This document shows positions 1-7,395 of a stretch of 64,000 nt of DNA, piece after piece. The DNA comes from Algoriphagus kandeliae (GTDB lineage: Bacteria > Bacteroidota > Bacteroidia > Cytophagales > Cyclobacteriaceae): assembly GCF_004571135.1 (NCBI RefSeq), contig NZ_SPSB01000001.1, positions 930,001 to 994,000 of the forward strand, in the 5' to 3' direction. Every line of letters begins with the position of its first letter. The stretch's first letter is position 1. Made by a program: the position numbers and the translations under genes. The notes beneath the pieces are model-generated. The model worked only from the letters and a program-made list of their open reading frames with translations, did no database searches and was not told where the DNA came from.

Positions 1-270
1 ATCCCGTTCTAAATATTCATCAATAAATGCAGCACTCTTTTGTCGAAATACCCTAGCCAGCCTATCAATATCTGTTTGCAAAAAAATTGGACTGGTGGTT
101 TTACAGCAATTAGCACATTCCAGACAGTCTATTTCCTCGAATACTTCTTCATGGAGATTTTCAAATTCTTGATCAAGCTCTTTTGGCTTTAATCGCTTGA
201 GCCTATCCAATAATTTTTTATTGGCGGGGAAATCCGACCGACTTTCCTTTTGAAAATTTTCTAAGTCCAT
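1..270 (-). CDS. YkgJ-family cysteine-cluster protein (C-terminus cut off by window edge)
   Basis: The first 90 codons of a gene whose 3' end lies beyond the window. The product is soluble, with no signal peptide. Residues 49-56 read CLECANCC, followed by a KTTSPIFL stretch. This is the pattern of the YkgJ / 'putative zinc- or iron-chelating' cysteine-cluster family (known of the family: roughly 120-200 residues with eight or so conserved cysteines; function unknown). The ATG lies 30 bases after the stop of the upstream S1-domain gene on the same strand, so the two are probably co-transcribed. Only the first cysteine group is visible, so the rest of the cluster cannot be checked. Confidence 0.75.
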   Translation of the reverse strand, partial: MDLENFQKESRSDFPANKKLLDRLKRLKPKELDQEFENLHEEVFEEIDCLECANCCKTTSPIFLQTDIDRLARVFRQKSAAFIDEYLERD

Positions 271-300
271 TTTAGAATCAGATTATTATAGGGACCAAAC

Positions 301-1140
301 TCATGAACCCTTTTTGGAAAGACTGATACCGTCCTCTAAGATCTGAATTTCTCTTGCTTTGTATAGTTGCCCAATGCATTGCTTAAAATGCTTTTTACTC
401 ATTCCAAGCATGGCCTTGATTTCTTCAGGGTCGGATTTATCATGCAGAGGCAAAAATCCTTTCTCTTTCAGAATTTCAAGAATTCGTTCAGCACCTTCTT
501 CATATTTGGCTCGGCCGGTAGGAAGAAGTTGTAAATCAATCTTTCCATCATCCCTACGCTTTTTCACGTACAGGATTTTTTTATCCCCCAATTCAAGAGG
601 TTGAAAAACTTCATTGGCATAGATTAAGCCTTCATACCGATCCTCTAGCAGGACTTTATATCCCAAGTCAGTCTTTTCGAAAATTAAGCCTTCTACCTCA
701 TTTCCGGGTTCATAGTCTTTTGGAGCTGGATAGAAAAAATCCCTGTATTTTCCAGAACCAATCAATCTGTTGGTGCGGTAATCCATGCATACTTTTATCA
801 GGTATTTTTGCCCAACCTGCATGGATTTTCCCATTTCTGCTTTTGGCACAAAAAGATCTTTTGGCAATCCCCAATCCAAAAAAGCACCAATTTGTGTCAC
901 TTCCTTCACTTCAAGTACTGCCCATTGGTCCAATGTGGCTTTCGGAATGTCTGTAACCGCTACAGGTCTATCCTCACTATCTGTGTAAATAAAAACTGAA
1001 ATAACGTCTCCTTCACGTTCATTTCCAGTTAGATAACGATTAGGTAACAAAACTTCCTCACCGGACTTAGTAGCTAAATAAGCACCAAAGTCAGTAAACC
1101 GGTTGATGGGTAGCAAACTGATTTGACCGAGTTCTTCCAT
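301..1140 (-). CDS. S1 RNA-binding protein, CvfB/YitL-like
   Basis: 279-residue cytoplasmic protein built from consecutive S1-type OB folds: residues about 5-65, 70-130 (QIGAFLDWGLPKDLFVPK) and 140-210 (GYKVLLEDRYEGLIY). A small C-terminal winged-helix-like segment carries the GMSKKHFKQCIGQLY motif. This architecture and length match the CvfB family (S. aureus virulence regulator B and B. subtilis YitL), which bind RNA; the target in Bacteroidota is not known. The N-terminal pattern (hydrophobic strand, then DFGAYL) supports the chosen ATG. It stands first in a short minus-strand unit with the YkgJ-like gene and faces the 3-hydroxybutyryl-CoA dehydrogenase gene across a 168-base divergent spacer. 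Confidence 0.85.
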   Translation of the reverse strand: MEELGQISLLPINRFTDFGAYLATKSGEEVLLPNRYLTGNEREGDVISVFIYTDSEDRPVAVTDIPKATLDQWAVLEVKEVTQIGAFLDWGLPKDLFVPKAEMGKSMQVGQKYLIKVCMDYRTNRLIGSGKYRDFFYPAPKDYEPGNEVEGLIFEKTDLGYKVLLEDRYEGLIYANEVFQPLELGDKKILYVKKRRDDGKIDLQLLPTGRAKYEEGAERILEILKEKGFLPLHDKSDPEEIKAMLGMSKKHFKQCIGQLYKAREIQILEDGISLSKKGS

Positions 1141-1144
1141 ACCT

Positions 1145-1152
1145 CAAAGGTA
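1145..1152 (-). promoter_or_regulatory. Possible -7 box very close to the cvfB-like start
   Basis: On the minus strand this reads TACCTTTG, a perfect match to the Bacteroidota -7 consensus TAnnTTTG. It lies only four bases upstream of the ATG of the S1 gene, so transcription would begin at or next to the start codon (a leaderless message). No TTG is found at the usual 17-23 base distance upstream, which weakens the call. Confidence 0.25.
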
Positions 1153-1216
1153 AGATATAAATCTTCCATACTCCGAAATTTGAGACAAACAAAGTCGGAG
1201 ATGCTCATGTTAAAAA

Positions 1217-1247
1217 TTGGAATTACTCCTTTTCAGGGGTAGTTTTG
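1217..1247 (+). promoter_or_regulatory. Bacteroidota-type promoter for the hydroxybutyryl-CoA dehydrogenase operon
   Basis: TTG at 1217-1219 and TAGTTTTG at 1240-1247 are separated by 20 bases. This matches the TTG / TAnnTTTG promoter described for Bacteroides and Flavobacterium. It would give a leader of about 55 bases before the ATG at 1309. Confidence 0.5.
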
Positions 1248-1308
1248 GCAGTCGAAATAGGATAGAAATTTAAACCCAAATAATTCATCTTTAAACGTAC
1301 TTTCTTTC

Positions 1309-2202
1309 ATGAAAAATATCACAGTAATCGGTTCTGGAACAATGGGAAACGGGATTGCCCATGTTTTTGCACAGCGAGGATATGAAGTTTCGCTTGTAGA
1401 TCTCAAAGAAGATTATTTGCAAAAAGCTTTGGTTACGATCAGCAAAAATATGGATCGCCAAGTATCCAAAGGGCTTATTTCTGAAATTGAAAAAGAAGCT
1501 TCCCTATCCAGAATAAAAACTTTTACCGATTTGAATGCAGGAGTTCAGTCCGCTGATTTGGTAGTAGAAGCAGCCACTGAAAACATGGCCATCAAATTGG
1601 ATCTTTTCCGTCAATTAGATGAGTTGACTCCTTCTTCAGCAATTCTTGCCACAAATACCTCCTCCATTTCAATAACCAAAATTGCGGCAGCTACAAATCG
1701 CCCTGGACAAGTGATCGGCATGCACTTCATGAATCCAGTTCCGGTAATGAAATTGGTAGAAGTAATACGAGGATATGCAACTTCCGATGAAGTGACCAAG
1801 ACCATTATGGACCTTTCCAAGGATTTGGGTAAAGTTCCGGTAGAAGTAAATGATTACCCTGGATTTGTCGCCAATCGAATCTTGATGCCGATGATCAATG
1901 AAGCGATTTACAGCTTATATGAAGGAGTTGCAGGAGTGGAAGAAATAGACACTGTGATGAAGCTAGGAATGGCTCATCCTATGGGACCACTTCAATTGGC
2001 AGATTTTATCGGTTTGGATGTTTGTCTTTCCATTTTAAGAGTTCTTCATGATGGATTTGGAAATCCTAAATATGCTCCATGCCCACTATTGATCAATATG
2101 GTCGAAGCAGGCTTCAAAGGGGTAAAAACCGGAGAAGGATTCTACAAATACACTCCAGGAAGTAAAGATTTGGTTGTTTCACCAAGATTCGTCAAAAAAT
2201 AA
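1309..2202 (+). CDS. 3-hydroxybutyryl-CoA / 3-hydroxyacyl-CoA dehydrogenase
   Basis: 297 residues, the usual length of single-function short-chain enzymes that oxidise (S)-3-hydroxybutyryl-CoA to acetoacetyl-CoA with NAD+ in beta-oxidation or butyrate metabolism. The N-terminal Rossmann fold has GSGTMG at residues 8-13. The catalytic His-Glu pair is intact: H139 in GMHFMNP and E151 in KLVEVI, twelve residues apart as in the family. The C-terminal dimerisation domain carries FVANRIL and the usual GEGFYKY ending. The deoxynucleoside kinase gene begins 13 bases downstream and is probably co-transcribed. A paralog with an altered active site lies at 28050-28925; this copy is the canonical one. 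Confidence 0.93.
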   Translation: MKNITVIGSGTMGNGIAHVFAQRGYEVSLVDLKEDYLQKALVTISKNMDRQVSKGLISEIEKEASLSRIKTFTDLNAGVQSADLVVEAATENMAIKLDLFRQLDELTPSSAILATNTSSISITKIAAATNRPGQVIGMHFMNPVPVMKLVEVIRGYATSDEVTKTIMDLSKDLGKVPVEVNDYPGFVANRILMPMINEAIYSLYEGVAGVEEIDTVMKLGMAHPMGPLQLADFIGLDVCLSILRVLHDGFGNPKYAPCPLLINMVEAGFKGVKTGEGFYKYTPGSKDLVVSPRFVKK

Positions 2203-2215
2203 TTAACCAATAAAT

Positions 2216-2833
2216 ATGCATTTAGCAGTATCCGGAAATATCGGGAGTGGGAAGACTACGCTTACTGAAAAGCTTGCCAAACATTATGGTTGGAAAGCTG
2301 AGTTTGAAGCTGTAGACAATAATCCTTATCTCCCGGATTTTTATGAAGATATGAAGCGATGGGCTTTTCACCTTCAGGTCTATTTCCTCAATTCACGATA
2401 CAACCAAATCCGAAAAATTCAGGAAAGTCAAGAGAATACCATTCAGGACCGAACGATCTATGAAGACGCCTACATTTTCGCGGCAAACCTGTATAAAAGC
2501 AAACTGTTGACCGAGCGGGATTATTGGAATTACAGAAGTTTATTCGACTCCATGATTCAGCATGTGAAGGCTCCGGACTTATTGATTTACCTAAAGGCAG
2601 ACATCCCCAAATTAGTAGGCCAGATCGAGAAACGAGGAAGAACTTATGAAACCGCCATGCGGATCGACTACCTCAAAAACCTGAACCAACACTATGAGGA
2701 TTGGATAGCAGGCTATAAAGAAGGAAAACTCCTCATTATAGATGTGAATGACTTAGACTTTGTGGAAAGACCTGAGGATTTTTCTTTTATCGTAGAAAAA
2801 ATTGAGCGGGAAATGTTTGGTCTGTTTGCCTAA
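2216..2833 (+). CDS. Deoxynucleoside kinase (dCK/dGK-like)
   Basis: 205-residue soluble kinase. The P-loop GNIGSGKTT is at residues 7-15, and the motif DRTIYED (near residue 82) matches the DR(S/T) motif of the deoxyadenosine/deoxyguanosine/deoxycytidine kinase family, which phosphorylates salvaged deoxynucleosides with ATP. A lid-type arginine segment, KRGRTYE, follows near residue 140. The length is typical of the bacterial dNK family. Substrate preference cannot be read from the sequence. It follows the dehydrogenase gene by 13 bases and ends just before a strong hairpin terminator. Confidence 0.9.
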   Translation: MHLAVSGNIGSGKTTLTEKLAKHYGWKAEFEAVDNNPYLPDFYEDMKRWAFHLQVYFLNSRYNQIRKIQESQENTIQDRTIYEDAYIFAANLYKSKLLTERDYWNYRSLFDSMIQHVKAPDLLIYLKADIPKLVGQIEKRGRTYETAMRIDYLKNLNQHYEDWIAGYKEGKLLIIDVNDLDFVERPEDFSFIVEKIEREMFGLFA

Positions 2834-2865
2834 AAACTTCCTAATCATTTAAACCCCAAAGCAAT

Positions 2866-2895
2866 ATCCCCTTCAAAAATGAAGGGGATTTTTTT
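2866..2895 (+). terminator. Rho-independent terminator after the kinase gene
   Basis: A nine-base perfect stem, ATCCCCTTC (2866-2874) with GAAGGGGAT (2881-2889), has a six-base AAAAAT loop and is followed by a run of T. It runs into the stop codon of the convergent gene at 2894. Confidence 0.85.
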
Positions 2896-3622
2896 AATCA
2901 GGGAATTGACTCAATCGTTGAAAGGAGACAGTAATTCCTTTATTTGTGTCCGATATTCCTTCCATTTGGAGATTATCTTCTCCTTGAAATGAAATTTTCC
3001 AACTTTCCACAGGTTTATTTGAATTGTGGCTTAGGAAAGTCATTTCGGGCCGATGTCCATGGCTATGCCAATAACCTGTTTGTCGACCCTCTTCAGGAGA
3101 CATTTGGTTATAAATCCGATCCCAACGTATAAAAAGGAAACTGTTTTCAGAGAAATTACTCTTTTTGTTTTCTGAGTCTACTCCATCTGTAATTTCTTTG
3201 AGCTCCCATAATCCAATCATAAGATCCCAGTGGGCTGTTGGTCTCTCTTGAACTTTTGTTAATGAAACAACCACTTCCTCTCCCTCTTCAACTCTAGTCC
3301 AGGTCATTTTATCTACTCCATCAAAAGAAACTTTAAATGATCCAAAAGAGTCAGCAGGTCCATACCGATTTTCAGGTAAAAATTCATTGGTAGAAGAATC
3401 AAAACTCCAAATTCCTTCAGAATGTCGCATCCAACCATTTCCTGAATAAAAAGTCCCATCTTCTTTTATTTCAGACCACCTAGCAACTGGTGTCATCTCC
3501 ATACTACCTACATTCACCTTTTGAATTTCCCATAATCCTATTAGTTCTTGACTAAAGGAAAAGGTAGCATTCCAAAAGAGTATAACCATTAAAATAGCCA
3601 AATTTCGGATTTGATTTATCAT
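2894..3622 (-). CDS. Secreted protein with an internal duplication, lipocalin-like by pattern
   Basis: 242 residues with a cleavable signal peptide (hydrophobic stretch ending in SFSQ near residue 25), so probably periplasmic or outer-membrane exposed. I do not recognise the family. The mature part consists of two similar halves: one begins LIGLWEIQKV (about residue 27), the other MIGLWELKEI (about residue 135). Each continues with strands containing W and a GxW-type 'GxWxFD' or 'GYWHSHG' segment. That is the look of lipocalin-like 'GxW' beta-sandwich or barrel domains, but this is inference. Its ATG overlaps the stop of the serine hydrolase gene by four bases (ATGA), so the two are translationally coupled. 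Confidence 0.6.
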   Translation of the reverse strand: MINQIRNLAILMVILFWNATFSFSQELIGLWEIQKVNVGSMEMTPVARWSEIKEDGTFYSGNGWMRHSEGIWSFDSSTNEFLPENRYGPADSFGSFKVSFDGVDKMTWTRVEEGEEVVVSLTKVQERPTAHWDLMIGLWELKEITDGVDSENKKSNFSENSFLFIRWDRIYNQMSPEEGRQTGYWHSHGHRPEMTFLSHNSNKPVESWKISFQGEDNLQMEGISDTNKGITVSFQRLSQFPD

Positions 3623-4761
3623 TTCTTCGCTATTAATAATTGAACAATTCGTTTGCTTAACTCCATTTCATTAGCTCGATTTCCTGAGTTTGTTGTCATT
3701 GAAAAAATGAGCTTTCCTTCATCTATAATGATGAGCATGGAGCGATACCCTTCTGTACTTCCTCCATGAATCAAATACGGTAAATCAATACCCAAATCCC
3801 CCATTTGAAAATGATCTCCTGGTTGATAAACTACCCAACCATATCCATAGGACATTTCATCAGTAATTGATTCAAGATGATTTGTAGTCATTTTCTTTTG
3901 AAGCAATGGTTCAAGCAATTCTAGTTTTGAAATGACTTGGCCCCATTTAAACAAATCACCTGCAGTCGAAAAAATCCTTCTCCCAAGAGTTAAGTCAATA
4001 AAACTATTTCGGTACCATTCTTTTGCTCCATTTTTATAATTATAAGCCTCTGCCAAACGTGGAAATACCTCTTCATTGTTAGTCGTTGAGAATGTTTGAT
4101 CAAGTCCGTACGGGATAGAAATTTTTTCTTTAAGAATTTCTTCAAACGGCTTTTCATAAATTTTTTCTAGGATAATGGCCAAAAGGTGATATCCGAAATT
4201 GCTATAATAAAATCCCTCACCAGGATTGAAACGCGGGGGAAGTTGGCTAATGAAATCTGTGTAGGAATCTGGATCAAAGTGAAGTCGCTTAAACCTAGAA
4301 AATTCATTTTTCTTCAAGGGCTCTGGTACCCCATCATAATCAGGAATCCCAGATGTATGGCTAAGCATTTGGTGAATCGTGATGGAAGAATTGAATCTTC
4401 CAGAATAACTGACATCATCCAATAAATCCACCAGCTTTGAATCTAGCTCGAGTCTTTTTTCCTCAACGGCTTTCAAAATTAAAGCGGCAATAAAGGATTT
4501 GTTGACTGAGGCAATATCAAAGCGAGTATCAGAAGCAACTGGAATATTCCAAACACGATTTGCAATTCCAGCATGTTTTTGAAAGAGCATCCCATCTTTA
4601 TTCCCAATGACAATACTCCCACTGAAATTCCCTTTTTCATATTCCTCATTGATCAATTTTTCAATTTCGGAATAGGAGTCTGTTCGAAGAGCTAGGGAAT
4701 CTTTTTCAAAAGAAATAAAGCTACTTAAGACCCAAACAAACAGAATGATTGTGTTCATCAT
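3619..4761 (-). CDS. Serine hydrolase, class C beta-lactamase/DD-peptidase-like family
   Basis: 380 residues with a signal peptide. The longest open frame starts at a TTG (4812). The ATG at 4761 (or 4758), directly before the hydrophobic TIILFVWVLSSF segment, is a much better start. Hallmarks of the beta-lactamase fold are present: SVNK (S85/K88 from this start) as the nucleophile tetrad, a YSN tyrosine motif and HGGST in place of KTG. Such periplasmic enzymes hydrolyse D-peptides, esters or amides, and true beta-lactamase activity is unusual. The gene lies downstream of a membrane-bound LytTR regulator and behind two direct repeats, so LytTR control is plausible. It is coupled to the duplicated-domain protein that follows. 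Confidence 0.85.
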   Translation of the reverse strand: MMNTIILFVWVLSSFISFEKDSLALRTDSYSEIEKLINEEYEKGNFSGSIVIGNKDGMLFQKHAGIANRVWNIPVASDTRFDIASVNKSFIAALILKAVEEKRLELDSKLVDLLDDVSYSGRFNSSITIHQMLSHTSGIPDYDGVPEPLKKNEFSRFKRLHFDPDSYTDFISQLPPRFNPGEGFYYSNFGYHLLAIILEKIYEKPFEEILKEKISIPYGLDQTFSTTNNEEVFPRLAEAYNYKNGAKEWYRNSFIDLTLGRRIFSTAGDLFKWGQVISKLELLEPLLQKKMTTNHLESITDEMSYGYGWVVYQPGDHFQMGDLGIDLPYLIHGGSTEGYRSMLIIIDEGKLIFSMTTNSGNRANEMELSKRIVQLLIAKK

Positions 4762-4825
4762 AATTGATTCATTTTCCCAAATCAAAAAAGATTTATCTGG
4801 ATTATGGTCCAAAAAAATAGGCTTT

Positions 4826-4853
4826 GGGACGAAAATCTAAAATGCGGGACGAA
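4826..4853. promoter_or_regulatory. Pair of GGGACGAA direct repeats upstream of the serine hydrolase
   Basis: GGGACGAA occurs at 4826-4833 and again at 4846-4853 (TTCGTCCC on the coding strand). The starts are exactly 20 bases apart, about two helical turns. The pair lies 65-92 bases upstream of the hydrolase ATG and immediately after the LytTR gene. LytTR proteins typically bind two direct repeats on one face of DNA, so this is a candidate operator. That assignment is inferred. Confidence 0.45.
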
Positions 4854-4869
4854 CTTTAGTTCTTTGAAA

Positions 4870-5625
4870 CTAAACTGAAAAATTTTCTAAAAATGAATCC
4901 GAAATAGGAATGACTTGATTTTGAATATGTATTTCAGACTTACCCTTGTTTTTAAAGATTTTGTCTATCTGAAGTGGATTCACCAAATAACTTCGATGGC
5001 ATCTTTGAATGTATGGAGAGTTCTGGTAGCTGTCCTCAATTACTTTAAGGCGATTTCGAATTAAGTGCGTTTTGACATCACCTTTATCCAGAAAAAATAT
5101 TTCGAGATAGTTTTTGTCCGACCGGATAAACAAAAAGAATTCGGGTTTTATCTGAACTGCATCTTTCCCGTTTTCTGATTCGAAGGCTAAAATTTCAGGA
5201 CCTGGTAATCGAATATTAAACCTGTCATTTATCAAAAATTGAAAAAGAGCCAAAGGAATAACCATCATCGATAAATACTCCAAAATCAATAACAAATAGG
5301 CATTTAAAGTCCACTCTTGCCAATTCCAGAAGTAATTGAACAAAAGAAAAATAGCTGTCCCTCCAATAAGAATTTCAACCAAAATCCAAGCGATTTTTTG
5401 AAGAAGGGTGCTCGGATGAACCTTTTTGGAAACACCAAATTCAAGTACGAAAAAAACGAGTGTATTTAGCAAACCGAATAAAACAGCTCTGGTTAAAAAA
5501 TCATGCCCCGAGCACGAAGTTCCTTGATTAATCCCGAATGCTTCAAAGACATAAAGCACATAAAATAGGATTAGTCCTAGCAAAACCACATAGAGGATTC
5601 TTATTGTTTGCAAGGAAATTTTCAT
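4870..5625 (-). CDS. Membrane-anchored LytTR-family DNA-binding regulator
   Basis: 251 residues. Four hydrophobic helices (from ILYVVLLG through EYLSMMVIP) come first, followed by a C-terminal LytTR domain of about 100 residues with the family motif FIRSDKNYLEI and the RCHRSYLVN segment that leads into the recognition region. It has no receiver or kinase domain, so it is a one-component membrane regulator, a common Bacteroidota layout. The open frame extends upstream to 5742, but an ATG at 5625 overlaps the preceding stop (ATGA at 5622-5625) and sits directly before the first helix, so that start is used. It likely controls the adjacent hydrolase unit through the repeats at 4826-4853; the signal sensed is unknown. 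Confidence 0.85.
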   Translation of the reverse strand: MKISLQTIRILYVVLLGLILFYVLYVFEAFGINQGTSCSGHDFLTRAVLFGLLNTLVFFVLEFGVSKKVHPSTLLQKIAWILVEILIGGTAIFLLFNYFWNWQEWTLNAYLLLILEYLSMMVIPLALFQFLINDRFNIRLPGPEILAFESENGKDAVQIKPEFFLFIRSDKNYLEIFFLDKGDVKTHLIRNRLKVIEDSYQNSPYIQRCHRSYLVNPLQIDKIFKNKGKSEIHIQNQVIPISDSFLENFSV

Positions 5626-6266
5626 TGAATTTTTCTCATTAGCCAATTGAAAATCATTTCCCGCTGTTCCTCTTTGGGATTGATTAGAATTTGATCTAAT
5701 CGTTTTAAAGAACCACCTGTCATCAGTGTCTCGAAAGGACAAAGGCGAATTAATTTGTACCCATGAATTCTAGTCAAGAAGTCTATTTGGCTATCATTAT
5801 AAGCTTGCAGCTTCCATCCCGATGCACCATTTCCTGAAAAATCTCCTGGCTCATTGGAATTTCCAAAAAGTCGGTTTGCAATCGGAGGCCCATTCCAAAT
5901 CCTCATTTGTAAACCTGCCTTTATCGCTTCCTTTTCATAGGTCCTGCAAAGCCTTTTATAGGCATCGACGAAGGAAAAATTATTTTCTGAATATAAATCA
6001 GAACGTAGAGTTGTTAGTCTATAACGGTTAAAATGGACTTCGGTATCCCACAAAATCAAGTGGCGATTAATCTTAAAGTCCAATTTGATTTTTTCAAAAA
6101 GTGGAATTGAACCTTCTCCCCCTAAATCGGAAAATATCTCAGCGAGCCAGCTTTTACCTTTTTCATCCAAATAATGAGGCATAATTGGAAGATCAACTTC
6201 CGATTCATATTCTGCACCTCCATCTTTGAGAATCAATTCAAGCTGGCGGGTCATCAAATGCATCAT
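5622..6266 (-). CDS. Conserved hypothetical protein of unknown function
   Basis: 214 residues, soluble and mixed alpha/beta, without a signal peptide or obvious catalytic motif. I do not recognise the family. Visible features are a hydrophobic-strand pattern HLILWDTEVHFNRY, an arginine- and aromatic-rich middle, and a C-terminal HGYKLIRLCPFETLMTGG segment that looks like the most conserved part. Three possible ATG starts lie within the first five codons. It is sandwiched between the DUF2452 gene (three bases away) and the LytTR regulator (four-base overlap), so the three are certainly one operon. This suggests a shared regulatory or sensory role, but nothing in the sequence names it. Confidence 0.6.
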   Translation of the reverse strand: MMHLMTRQLELILKDGGAEYESEVDLPIMPHYLDEKGKSWLAEIFSDLGGEGSIPLFEKIKLDFKINRHLILWDTEVHFNRYRLTTLRSDLYSENNFSFVDAYKRLCRTYEKEAIKAGLQMRIWNGPPIANRLFGNSNEPGDFSGNGASGWKLQAYNDSQIDFLTRIHGYKLIRLCPFETLMTGGSLKRLDQILINPKEEQREMIFNWLMRKIQ

Positions 6267-6269
6267 GGA

Positions 6270-6728
6270 TCAGACGTTTTCTCGAATGATTTCCCAAGTA
6301 TGATCGGCTAGTAGCCTTACTTCTGCAACAAAGTGGGCCCAATCTTTTTTTCTACCCCATTCCTCTGGAGCTATCAAACTCAAGAAATCTGTTCCATCGG
6401 ATTTCTGATATAAAAAATAGATGTGATTGATCAAGGGTTCGAATCCTATCGCAGCTTGATAAATCCGTTCGGAAACTTCCACGCGGGCTTTTATTTTCTC
6501 TGCCTGTTCGGCCAAAAGTTTCATCTGCTGGTAAATTTGAGCCATTTGCATATCAGTTTGAGAATGCATGGCTGCCACAGCTCGTCCAGTTATTTTCCCT
6601 TTATCTTCAGGCTTGATAATGGCACTTCCGGAATGATGGGCATAAGGCAAAGTTCCAGGATTTTCAGAAACCTTGTCTTTCATTCGCTCCAAATCAAGCT
6701 CTTCAATATTAATTTTCTTAACGTTCAT
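6270..6728 (-). CDS. DUF2452-type protein
   Basis: 152 residues, cytoplasmic. The N-terminal NPGTLPYAHHSGSAIIKP segment, a helical QIYQQMKLLAEQAEKIKARVEVSERIYQA region that could form a coiled coil, and the terminal FLSLIAPEEWG part fit the DUF2452 family, which is widespread in Bacteroidota with no known function. The assignment is from memory of the family pattern. The gene starts one base after the stop of a 48-codon membrane-protein gene and ends three bases before the next unknown gene, so it is embedded in the LytTR operon. Confidence 0.7.
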   Translation of the reverse strand: MNVKKINIEELDLERMKDKVSENPGTLPYAHHSGSAIIKPEDKGKITGRAVAAMHSQTDMQMAQIYQQMKLLAEQAEKIKARVEVSERIYQAAIGFEPLINHIYFLYQKSDGTDFLSLIAPEEWGRKKDWAHFVAEVRLLADHTWEIIRENV

Positions 6729-6729
6729 G

Positions 6730-6876
6730 CTACTCTTGTCCCGTAGATATCCTCTCCTTCAAATTCCCTTTTGATCCTGGAAAGGTTGTTTTTTGAGAAA
6801 TATCATAACCTATCCACAACATGATAGCCATGAAAATGAAGAAAAGGATAAGAAATATTTTTTTTCCTCTGCTCAT
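6730..6876 (-). CDS. 48-residue single-pass membrane protein
   Basis: A short frame with an ATG at 6876 and a TAG at 6730. The product starts MSRGKKIF, has one transmembrane helix of about 18 residues rich in I, L, F and M, then a polar tail ending TGQE. The positive N-terminus suggests the N-terminus is cytoplasmic with the tail outside. The stop is one base from the ATG of the DUF2452 gene, a strong sign that it is translated and first in the operon. No family is recognised. A perfect -7 box lies just upstream (6903-6910). Confidence 0.6.
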   Translation of the reverse strand: MSRGKKIFLILFFIFMAIMLWIGYDISQKTTFPGSKGNLKERISTGQE

Positions 6877-6902
6877 AAAGGTCACGATGCTTAAATAGAA
6901 AA

Positions 6903-6910
6903 CAAAATTA
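6903..6910 (-). promoter_or_regulatory. Candidate -7 box for the small-protein/DUF2452/LytTR operon
   Basis: On the minus strand this reads TAATTTTG, matching TAnnTTTG, about 27 bases upstream of the ATG at 6876. No TTG is found at the normal distance, so only the -7 half is supported. Confidence 0.35.
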
Positions 6911-7043
6911 AACCCAAATACCTAAAAGAAGATTCCCGAGCTCAATTCTTTCTTTATAGAAATAATGCTATTTGAAAAATGTTTATAATTTTAGGAAAAC
7001 TCTTTAAGAGTAATTAGATAGTTTCAGTTTTTTCGCCAAATAC

Positions 7044-7382
7044 ATGTATCAATTCATCAGCGAATCTTCCATTTACCAATATTTTGGAGAAGATGATCCG
7101 GATATGATTCGGGAAATGATCCAAATTATTCTCGATACCAATATTCATGATTTGGAGGAATTGCCTCATTTTTATCAAGAAAAGGACTTTTTGACCATTA
7201 AAAAAAGATGTCATAAGGCGAAACCTTCAATGAGCTATATTGGAGCTGTAAAAACCAGAAAGCTTCTGGAAGAAATCGAGGAAAATCTAGAAACCTCTCA
7301 ATACCTTAATGAACAACTTCAATCTCATTTGATCGGAATCAAACGGGAATTGGGAGACTTTCTGGAAACAGTAAGTAAATAA
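7044..7382 (+). CDS. Stand-alone histidine phosphotransfer (Hpt) protein
   Basis: 112-residue all-helical protein. It contains the Hpt signature HKAKPS at residues 57-62, matching HxxK(G/P)(S/A), with H57 as the expected phospho-accepting histidine. Such proteins relay phosphate between hybrid kinases and response regulators in the cytoplasm. No kinase or receiver gene is nearby in the window, so its partners are elsewhere. It stands 13 bases ahead of an S9 peptidase gene, with a gamma-glutamyltransferase after that, and the three are likely co-transcribed. Confidence 0.85.
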   Translation: MYQFISESSIYQYFGEDDPDMIREMIQIILDTNIHDLEELPHFYQEKDFLTIKKRCHKAKPSMSYIGAVKTRKLLEEIEENLETSQYLNEQLQSHLIGIKRELGDFLETVSK

Positions 7383-7395
7383 AAGACCATACTTC

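Noticed and set aside
4762..4812. An N-terminal extension of the serine hydrolase (17 residues)
   Set aside because: It depends on a TTG codon and would place charged residues before the signal peptide; the ATG at 4761 is better.
6423..6746. A 107-codon plus-strand frame across DUF2452
   Set aside because: The minus-strand DUF2452 protein is convincing and the frame overlaps its start region, with no promoter or conserved motif.
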